From a bacterium (GTDB lineage Bacteria; Patescibacteriota; Gracilibacteria; UBA1369; GCA-2718715): a DNA stretch of 64,000 nucleotides. The position numbers were made by a program, and so were the translations under genes. The stretch spans positions 1 to 64,000 of the forward strand of contig JABJGM010000005.1 in assembly GCA_018662325.1 (NCBI GenBank), in the 5' to 3' direction. The notes below the pieces were generated by a model. It saw nothing but the letters and a program-made list of their open reading frames with translations, was not told where the DNA came from and did not search any database. This document shows, in pieces, positions 53,101-59,930 of this stretch (positions are counted from its first letter, which is position 1; every line of letters begins with the position of its first letter).

Positions 53101-53515
53101 CAGAAGTTATATCACCAGACAAGCAAATCAAACCTTCAGAAAATTCTCTTAGCAAATTATAATCAATTCTTGGTTTATAATAGAATCCATCTAAATGAGC
53201 TTTTGTAATCAGCTGCATTAAGTTTAGATAACCAGTTTTATTTTTTGCTAACAAAACTAAATTACAGGCCGTTCGATTAGATACATCTTTAATATTCATA
53301 TCGTCACACAAAAACATATTAGATCCAATAATTGCTTTTACATCTTGCTTTTTACATTCATCATAAAACTTACAAGCTCCATATAAAGCAGCATTGTCTG
53401 TAATAGCAATAGCTGTCATATTGTTGTCTTTAGCATACTGAGCAAGATGCTTTGGACGTGTCGTGGAGTCTAATAAACTGAAGTGAGTTAGATTGTGTAA
53501 ACTTACATAATTCAT
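50111..53515 (-). CDS. dnaE: DNA polymerase III alpha subunit (DnaE)
   Basis: 1134 aa from the ATG at 53515 ('[16 protein letters not shown]'), the normal DnaE start. The track start adds ten residues with no homology. The polymerase core is intact: '[19 protein letters not shown]', '[20 protein letters not shown]' with catalytic Asp residues, and '[25 protein letters not shown]'. HhH and OB domains follow. The N-terminal PHP domain is degenerate: HxH reads HNL, TDH reads TDN and the Glu of GxE is Asn, so metal-dependent proofreading by PHP is unlikely. Confidence 0.96.
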   Translation of the reverse strand: [1134 protein letters not shown]

Positions 53516-53567
53516 AGCTGAAATTAAATTAAATAAATTATACACAAAAAAAATAAAAAAAAAGTAT

Positions 53568-53597
53568 TGATTTCATATTAATATTTGCTAATATAAG
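53568..53597 (+). promoter_or_regulatory. probable tRNA-Leu promoter
   Basis: TTGATT, about 18 bp, TATAAG, ending 14 nt before the tRNA. Less close to consensus than the other tRNA promoters. Confidence 0.4.
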
Positions 53598-53611
53598 TTT
53601 ACTTTTGGTAA

Positions 53612-53695
53612 GCCGTGGTGGCGGAATGGTAGACGCGCTGGTCTTAGGAACCAGTGGGGAAACCCGTAAGAGTTCGAGTCTCTTCCACGGCACCA
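53612..53695 (+). tRNA. tRNA-Leu (anticodon TAG)
   Basis: 84 nt class II tRNA. Acceptor GCCGTGG/CCACGGC, anticodon stem CTGGT/ACCAG with loop CTTAGGA (TAG). A long variable arm ('tggggaaacccgtaag') and T-loop 'agttcgagtct' are present. Discriminator A and an encoded CCA. Confidence 0.96.
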
Positions 53696-53715
53696 TTTTT
53701 TTTAAATCTTTTTAA

Positions 53716-53744
53716 TTGACATAAAGTCAATCAAAGAGTAAAGT
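53716..53744 (+). promoter_or_regulatory. promoter with dyad, upstream of sigma4-HARE gene
   Basis: TTGACA, 17 bp, TAAAGT. The -35 is the left arm of an inverted repeat TTGAC-ATAAA-GTCAA (53716-53730), which could be an operator. Confidence 0.45.
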
Positions 53745-53768
53745 ATATACTAACAATTAAAAAACGAG

Positions 53769-54791
53769 ATGGAACAAAAATTTGAAGCTTTAAACCAAAT
53801 TATCGATATTCTTAATGAAAAAGAACAAGAAGTTATCATTAAAAGATATGGATTCGATGATGGATATCCAAAAACATTACAGTTTGTTGGAGAAAATATG
53901 TATATAACTCGAGAAAGAGTAAGACAAATCCAAAAAAAAGCTTTACAAATTTTACGTAGAGTAGCAATGCAAACAGATACAAAAGAAATTGTAGAAATTG
54001 CTGAGGAAATCATAAAAGATAATAATAATGTAATCACAGAAAAGAAATTAATCGAATTATTAAAAGAAAGAGGCTATGAAAGTCATAGCATACCAAGCTT
54101 TAGACTTTGTTTGGATTTATCAGAAAAGGTTGAAACCATTAAAAAAACTCAACAACACAACAAGGGTTATATACTAAAAGACATAGTTAAAGCTGATACA
54201 GCCAAAGAAACTATAAAAAAAGCAATAGAGGAACTAAACAATGAAAAAATATCAGTGTGTAGAATTAAATTCGAAAACAATTTATTTGATAAAACAAAAG
54301 ACACACCAAAAGAATCAATATTAAGTATTCTTGAATTATCAACAGAGATAAAACAACTTGAAAACAGAATAGGGCTAAAAAGCTGGAGATGTGTAAACCC
54401 TAAAAGTATTAAAGATAAGTCTATACTTATTCTTAATTCAGCAAACAAACCACTCCACTTTAAAGACATATTTGATTTAATTCACGAAAAAAAATACGAT
54501 CACAAACAAGTTACAATCGAAGCGGTTCATAACGAATTAATTCGATACGAGGATTTTGTACTAGTAGGCAGAGGATTATACGCCTTGAAAGACTGGGGAT
54601 ATAAACCAGGAACTGTTAAAGACGTAATAAAAGAAATACTAAAAGAAAAAGGACCATTGAATAAAAAAGAGATTGTAAAAGAAGTATTAAAAAAGAGAGA
54701 TGTACAAGTAGGAACAATTTCACTAAACCTTCAAAAAACTCCAGAGTTTCTAAGGGTAGGTAGAGCAATATATAAACTAGAAGAAAAATAA
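53769..54791 (+). CDS. sigma-region-4 HTH fused to HARE-HTH domains (transcription regulator)
   Basis: 340 aa. Residues about 5-60 are a sigma70 region 4 ('LNEKEQEVIIKRYGFDDGYP', 'YITRERVRQIQKKALQILRR'), normally the -35 reader. No region 2 exists, so it cannot be a full sigma factor. About 215-280 is a HARE-HTH/RpoE-delta-like wing ('PLHFKDIFDLIHEKKYDHKQVT', 'LVGRGLYALKDWGY'), and a second similar unit ends the protein ('GPLNKKEIVKEVLKKRDVQVGT'). It probably modulates RNA polymerase at promoters. Preceded by tRNA-Leu. Confidence 0.82.
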   Translation: MEQKFEALNQIIDILNEKEQEVIIKRYGFDDGYPKTLQFVGENMYITRERVRQIQKKALQILRRVAMQTDTKEIVEIAEEIIKDNNNVITEKKLIELLKERGYESHSIPSFRLCLDLSEKVETIKKTQQHNKGYILKDIVKADTAKETIKKAIEELNNEKISVCRIKFENNLFDKTKDTPKESILSILELSTEIKQLENRIGLKSWRCVNPKSIKDKSILILNSANKPLHFKDIFDLIHEKKYDHKQVTIEAVHNELIRYEDFVLVGRGLYALKDWGYKPGTVKDVIKEILKEKGPLNKKEIVKEVLKKRDVQVGTISLNLQKTPEFLRVGRAIYKLEEK

Positions 54792-54797
54792 AAAAAT

Positions 54798-54824
54798 AAA
54801 AAAGGGAATTAAAGCCCTTTTTTT
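54798..54824. terminator. bidirectional terminator between sigma4-HARE and hypothetical gene
   Basis: AAAGGG / CCCTTT stem with A and T tracts on either side. The right arm overlaps the last codons of the minus-strand gene. Confidence 0.7.
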
Positions 54825-55168
54825 ATTTTGGCATACATTTCCAATATTTCATCATCATTAATTGAATTTTGATTTAAAAACAACAGATTGAGAGATGATA
54901 ATAAAATTCGACAATTCTCAATTTTTTCAAGATCAGAAAGTTCGAAAAGAAGCTTTGAATAATATCTTTGTTTCTTCTCTAAAATTTTAATAAACTTATT
55001 TCTGTCAAACTCTTTTTTCTTTTTTTTGAAACCTAAAACCGGTGGAAGAGGAAGTTTCTTAGCAATTTTATTAAGATCTTTAGTTAACATATTCCTAAAG
55101 GAACCTAAGAGTGATTGATTTTTAACTAACTTATCCTTAGAATTATCTCGTTGTAAGCTTTGACTCAT
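54809..55168 (-). CDS. small basic hypothetical protein
   Basis: 119 aa using ATG at 55168-55166 (residue 49 of the track ORF, whose first 48 codons run antisense to the next gene). It has a lysine cluster ('GFKKKKKEFDRNKF') and helical 'EKKQRYYSKLLFELSDLEK', and no recognised domain. With this start its ATG and that of the divergent PKD gene share the palindrome CATG. A later start at MLTKDLN is also possible. Function unknown; association with the downstream system is only by neighbourhood. Confidence 0.5.
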   Translation of the reverse strand: MSQSLQRDNSKDKLVKNQSLLGSFRNMLTKDLNKIAKKLPLPPVLGFKKKKKEFDRNKFIKILEKKQRYYSKLLFELSDLEKIENCRILLSSLNLLFLNQNSINDDEILEMYAKIKKGL

Positions 55169-56621
55169 GAAAAAAATATTAAAAATTGTATTACTTTGCA
55201 TTCTTAACATACTAATTTTAAATGCATCAGCAGAAAATGTCCAGGTTGATAAATTTGGATTTAAAGACAAACCACTAATCTTCAAAATATCCGAGGAATA
55301 TCCAGAAAACACAAAAGTTAATTGGGATTTTGGTGATAATAATAAAGAAACAGGTAGAGAAGTAATTCATAGATACAATAATCTTGGAGAATTCAATGTT
55401 AAAACAACTATTCAAAATAATACATTTAAAGAAGAAAGTGCAAAAAAAATAAAAGTAGTAGAAGAATCAGGGATATTTATAAATAACATAAAAGAAAAAC
55501 AATTTAACGCGTTAGATAAGTTTGCGAATTTAAACGATTTTCACTTAGAAAGGTTATCAAATTCAAGTGTAAAAAATAGCACAATTAAAAATCTTGAAAT
55601 TAAGAGCAAAATTGAAGACCTAGAACTGGATAAATTTAAATATTTAATTATATGGTCAAACAACGCAAATGACTTAGATTTTATTTACTCATTAGATGAA
55701 TCAAAAAGAGAAAAGATTTTAGATAAAAATTTAATCTTCATAACAGATGACATTTCTAATATCTATCTTCAAAGAAAAATAAACAATCTAAAATTTAAAA
55801 ATTCATTAATTGCTGGAAAAGAAATTCTATATGATTTAATCGAAATAAAAAAATATGATAGTTTCCTTAAATATATAATACAAAGAGAATATAATTTTAT
55901 AAATCTTGATAAAGATCTTTTGTTAAAAAAACCATATCTTGTACTTACATTGTTAACCGATTCATTAATTGACTCCGGATTAAATCCAGAAATTCTTTAT
56001 ATAATATTACTACTTCCAATTTTATTTGGATTTATGAGTATAGCTAATAATTTTATTGGAATAAGATTTTTAAATAAATTTAGTCTTATTACATTCGTAA
56101 TAGGTAGTATAGTTGGGAGTATTGAAATCATGTTGTTATTTTATACAATTGCAATAGCACAATCCCTTGTGAATAAGATTACTATTGATAAATTAAATCT
56201 ACTAAAGATTCCAAAAGAAAACTTAAACTTAGGTATTTATATAATCATTTCTTTGTTAACAATATTTGCTCTGAAATACTTTAATCTTATTGACGGAAAT
56301 CAAATAAATTCATATGCAATGAGTTTAATAATCGGATGTTTTGGAATTATTCACGTCTTTAGACAATTATCAAATAGAAAATTATTAAAAAATTTAAAAG
56401 TAATATTAGCAAACCTTTTCGCATGGATGTTAATATCTGGTTATCTTGGAGGACATAACTCATTAATTTCGAACAATATTGAAATCAAACAAAAAATATT
56501 AAACAATCCTGAAATAATTATATTTTTTATTTTAATAAATATTTTAGCGATGATTTACTCTGGTCTTAGAGTAACTGAATATATAACTTACAAAAAAATA
56601 TATGAAAATTTGGAAGAATAG
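55167..56621 (+). CDS. PKD-domain protein with multi-pass (7TM-like) C-terminus
   Basis: 484 aa. Signal peptide 1-22, a PKD domain about 25-97 ('VNWDFGDNNKETGREVIHRY'), a mixed extracytoplasmic region 100-255 and about seven membrane helices from 272 to 475. The C-terminal part resembles the 7TM region that in other bacteria is fused to an inactive transglutaminase and paired with RimK-related ATP-grasp ligases. Here the transglutaminase seems replaced by PKD. It is directly followed by that ligase (1 nt gap), so the two should form one membrane-linked system. Confidence 0.7.
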   Translation: MKKILKIVLLCILNILILNASAENVQVDKFGFKDKPLIFKISEEYPENTKVNWDFGDNNKETGREVIHRYNNLGEFNVKTTIQNNTFKEESAKKIKVVEESGIFINNIKEKQFNALDKFANLNDFHLERLSNSSVKNSTIKNLEIKSKIEDLELDKFKYLIIWSNNANDLDFIYSLDESKREKILDKNLIFITDDISNIYLQRKINNLKFKNSLIAGKEILYDLIEIKKYDSFLKYIIQREYNFINLDKDLLLKKPYLVLTLLTDSLIDSGLNPEILYIILLLPILFGFMSIANNFIGIRFLNKFSLITFVIGSIVGSIEIMLLFYTIAIAQSLVNKITIDKLNLLKIPKENLNLGIYIIISLLTIFALKYFNLIDGNQINSYAMSLIIGCFGIIHVFRQLSNRKLLKNLKVILANLFAWMLISGYLGGHNSLISNNIEIKQKILNNPEIIIFFILINILAMIYSGLRVTEYITYKKIYENLEE

Positions 56622-56622
56622 T

Positions 56623-58953
56623 ATGCTAAGTAAAAACTATAGAAACTTAAAGCTTCAAGTCTACAATGAAAAAGAGGCAATAAATTTTGCAAACAATAAG
56701 TTAAAAACAAAACATTTCTTTTCTGTAAGAGGAATTCCAGTACCAAAACTTATGGGGATTTTCAAAAATAGAGAAGATGTTAATAAATTTGATTTTGCTA
56801 ATCTTAATAAAGATTTTGTCATAAAACCAAATCAGGGTGCAGAAGGAAAAGGAATAATACCATTCAAAGAAAGAAAAGGTGATAAGTTTATAACTATTTC
56901 AAATAAAGAGCTTACAACTAATGAATTAAAAAATCATATAATTAACATAACACAAGGTATTTATAACAACGGAAATAAAGATACAGCTTTTTTCGAACAA
57001 AGAATCAAAAATAGCCCAGAGTTAGAAGAAATCACCTACAAAGGACTTCCCGATGTAAGGGTTATTTGTTTTAATCAAATACCTGTAATGGCCATGTTAA
57101 GGGTTCCCACAAAAGAGTCAGATGGTAGAGCGAATCTTGCAGAAAATGCAATGGCAATTGGAATAAATTTGTCGAACGGGGAGCCAAGCTATTATTACTA
57201 CAATGGAAAAATAACTAAAAAAGACCCATTAAACAAAAACTCAATAAAAAGAGTACCTAATTTTATAAGGGTTCTACAGATAGCTGTTAAATGCTCTCAG
57301 CTGAGCAAACTTAAGCTTGCGGGGTGTGATATAGCATTTAATGAAAAAAACGAACCATGCTTGATAGAAATCAATGCTAGACCAGGTTTGAAAATTCAAC
57401 TAGCTAACAAAGACAGCCTAAAAGAAAGAATAAACAAAATCAAAGACTTAAAACCTAAATCAATTAATGAATCAATTGAAATTGCTATGTCGATCTTTGG
57501 TGATAGTTATAAGAAATTAGAATTTGAAAAAGAAAAAATCATAGGACTAGAAGAGAAAATAAAAATATTTAATGATCAAAAAATATTTATAGCGGATTGC
57601 AATATAAAACTATCTAACGATCAAAACTTTATAGATGAAGATTTACTTAGAAAAATGAATATAGGCGACAAAAAAAATCATACATTTAAAATAAGTCTAA
57701 AAGATGATACTCAAAACCTTGTTTTTTATAAATCTAAATTACAGGATTACGATATTTTACTAGGTAAAAATGCAGTACAAAACTTTTTAATAGATCCTAA
57801 GAAAATCAAACAAACAAAATTACCAAAATATAAAGCAACAAAAAACACAGCGTATATAACAAATATTCACAATTACGGAGAAATCGATCATGAAATTCAT
57901 GAAGTAGTAAAACAACTTGGTTTTAATAAAAAACTACAACCAATAAATTACATAGAAGAAGTTCAAAAATTCAAATTAGATCCAAATTCGAACCCAAAAT
58001 TCACCTATGAAGATCACACTGACCTAATTTATAAACTTGAAAACAAGATAGAAAAAATTAAAATTCCAGACACTAAAATAGGAAAAATATTTCAAGATAA
58101 AACTAAGGAGATAAAGCTAATGTTAAAATGTTTAGAATTCTTAGGTACTTCAGAGTTCACAAGCCATTTCTCTAAACTAACTCCAATCGTTCAAGAAAGT
58201 GAATCACTAAAAGCAAAACTTTATTTAGAAAATGATATAAAACCATTATTAAATTCAGGTAAAAAATATAATCAAAAAGAATTCATAAAATTATTTCAAG
58301 AAGTTTTAGATAAATATAAATTAAATTATAAAATTGAATTAGATAAAAACACATTAACAAGAATGAAAGTAACATCTAAGAAGAAAATTAAAATAAATGC
58401 TAACACACAAAAACTAACTGAAAACCAAGTAAAAAAACTAATTGCTCATGAAATTGAAACACATGCAATAACTTATCAAAATGGAAATCAACAACCATAT
58501 AAAATATTTAATTATGGTTTTGCAAACTATATAGAACTCCAAGAGGGATTAGCAATTTACAACCAAGAAAAAAAATTAGGAATTAAACATAATTATTTTG
58601 CTGCAAACAATTTCATAGGGAACAAAGTTGTATTAGAAAATTCATTTAAAGATGCATACGAAATTTTAAAAGAACAAAATATAATTAAAAATCCAATAAA
58701 TTTTATAGCAAGATGTAAAAAAGGGATTTCAAACACAAAGTTTAAAGGAGGAAACACAAAACAATTAGTCTATTTCAGAGGAGCATTAAAAGTCAGAGAT
58801 TTAATCGAAAGAAATCCAAATATAATAAAAATTCTATACTTAGGAAAAATTAATTTCAGCAGCATTCCAACATTAAAAAAAGCAGATTTTATAAATCAGA
58901 GAATAATTTTGCCAGAATTTTTAATCAACAAAGAAGAATCACCGAAGGAATAA
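56623..58953 (+). CDS. RimK-related ATP-grasp ligase - retropepsin-like - QEGLA/MATCAP metallopeptidase fusion
   Basis: 776 aa from the ATG at 56623; the track start adds seven residues overlapping the upstream gene. (1) About 1-280: alpha-L-glutamate-ligase-related ATP-grasp, with 'KPNQGAEGKGI', 'GLPDVRVICFNQIPVMAMLR', 'ESDGRANL' and 'CLIEINARPGLKIQLAN'. (2) About 300-395: similar to the retropepsin-like 'ATP-dependent zinc protease' domain ('YDILLGKNAVQNFLIDP'), but the DTG motif is lost. (3) About 405-776: DUF1704/QEGLA family with H609-E610...H614 (HEIETH) and 'ELQEGLAIYN' (E641), the metal site of MATCAP-type peptidases. It likely both forms and removes an amino-acid linkage; the target is unknown. 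Confidence 0.82.
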   Translation: MLSKNYRNLKLQVYNEKEAINFANNKLKTKHFFSVRGIPVPKLMGIFKNREDVNKFDFANLNKDFVIKPNQGAEGKGIIPFKERKGDKFITISNKELTTNELKNHIINITQGIYNNGNKDTAFFEQRIKNSPELEEITYKGLPDVRVICFNQIPVMAMLRVPTKESDGRANLAENAMAIGINLSNGEPSYYYYNGKITKKDPLNKNSIKRVPNFIRVLQIAVKCSQLSKLKLAGCDIAFNEKNEPCLIEINARPGLKIQLANKDSLKERINKIKDLKPKSINESIEIAMSIFGDSYKKLEFEKEKIIGLEEKIKIFNDQKIFIADCNIKLSNDQNFIDEDLLRKMNIGDKKNHTFKISLKDDTQNLVFYKSKLQDYDILLGKNAVQNFLIDPKKIKQTKLPKYKATKNTAYITNIHNYGEIDHEIHEVVKQLGFNKKLQPINYIEEVQKFKLDPNSNPKFTYEDHTDLIYKLENKIEKIKIPDTKIGKIFQDKTKEIKLMLKCLEFLGTSEFTSHFSKLTPIVQESESLKAKLYLENDIKPLLNSGKKYNQKEFIKLFQEVLDKYKLNYKIELDKNTLTRMKVTSKKKIKINANTQKLTENQVKKLIAHEIETHAITYQNGNQQPYKIFNYGFANYIELQEGLAIYNQEKKLGIKHNYFAANNFIGNKVVLENSFKDAYEILKEQNIIKNPINFIARCKKGISNTKFKGGNTKQLVYFRGALKVRDLIERNPNIIKILYLGKINFSSIPTLKKADFINQRIILPEFLINKEESPKE

Positions 58954-59930
58954 AATTTAAACTGTTTTTCAATAGCATATTGATAAGCTGATTGCATTCT
59001 ATCTAAGCCCATAAAAGCTGAAACAAGTACAAACAAAGAAGATTTAGGTAAATGAAAATTTGTAATTAAAGCATCAATGCAAAAGTCTTTATAACCAGGC
59101 TTAATAAAAATATTAGTACGATTCGAACAAGGTTCAAATAAATTATCTTTAGAATTATACAAAGACTGAAGAAATCTTAATGATGTAGTTCCTACAGCAA
59201 CCATAAAAAAATTATTTTGCTTATAATAATTTAACTCATCCAAGGTAGATTGATCATATAACAAATCTTCATAATGCATAGAATGATTATTTAAATCATC
59301 AACATCAATAGGTTTAAATGTACCTAATGACACATGCAAAGTAACATTAACAAACTTATATTTTTCTTTAATACAATCAATCATCTCGCTAGAAAAATGT
59401 AATCCAGCAGTTGGAGCTGCAACAGAACCAGAGTTTTTAGAATAAACAGTTTGATAGTTTTCTCTATATTTATTTGGATTATCAGTTTTTATATAAGGAG
59501 GAAGGGGAGTATTACCATATTTCTCAAAAAAGTCTTCTAAAGAAATATCCAAGTTATTAATTCTGAATTCTCTTCTACCATCAATTAAAACATTAATAAC
59601 TTCTATTTGATAATTATTAAAAGTATAGATTTTTCCTAATTTAAATTTTTTTCCAGGTCTACAAATTGCAATAAAGGAATTATCTAAAGTTTTTTCGAGA
59701 AAGAAAATTTCTTTATTATCAAAGATCAATCTAGCTTGAACAACTTTAGTGTCATTAAAAATGAAAACTGTATTTTTAGGAAGAAATTTAAATAAATCCT
59801 TAAATTTAACATCTACTAAGTTATCATCTTTAACAACAAGCAGTTTAGATTCAGGTCTGTCAGAATAAGGTTCTTGAGAGACTAAATGACTTGGTAAATT
59901 AAAATCATAATCATTGATATCATTAGACAT
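58896..59930 (-). CDS. queA: S-adenosylmethionine:tRNA ribosyltransferase-isomerase
   Basis: 344 aa. 'DYDFNLPSHLVSQEPYSDRPESKLLV' is the standard QueA start. 'NDTKVVQARL', 'SVAAPTAGLHFSSE' and 'ALITNFHLPKSSLFVLVSAF' confirm it. It converts preQ1-tRNA to epoxyqueuosine-tRNA. No tgt or queG is in the window. Its 3' end overlaps the convergent ATP-grasp fusion gene by 58 bp. The start overlaps the SpoIIE-phosphatase gene by 8 nt. Confidence 0.95.
   Translation of the reverse strand: MSNDINDYDFNLPSHLVSQEPYSDRPESKLLVVKDDNLVDVKFKDLFKFLPKNTVFIFNDTKVVQARLIFDNKEIFFLEKTLDNSFIAICRPGKKFKLGKIYTFNNYQIEVINVLIDGRREFRINNLDISLEDFFEKYGNTPLPPYIKTDNPNKYRENYQTVYSKNSGSVAAPTAGLHFSSEMIDCIKEKYKFVNVTLHVSLGTFKPIDVDDLNNHSMHYEDLLYDQSTLDELNYYKQNNFFMVAVGTTSLRFLQSLYNSKDNLFEPCSNRTNIFIKPGYKDFCIDALITNFHLPKSSLFVLVSAFMGLDRMQSAYQYAIEKQFKFYSFGDSSLLIKNSGKIIL

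Noticed and set aside
53516-53545. Ten-residue N-terminal extension of DnaE
   Set aside because: DnaE proteins begin at the 'YVSLHN' strand; the extension has no homologous counterpart.
55169-55312. N-terminal 48 codons of the 167-aa minus ORF
   Set aside because: They are the antisense of the signal peptide and PKD start of the facing gene and look non-coding.
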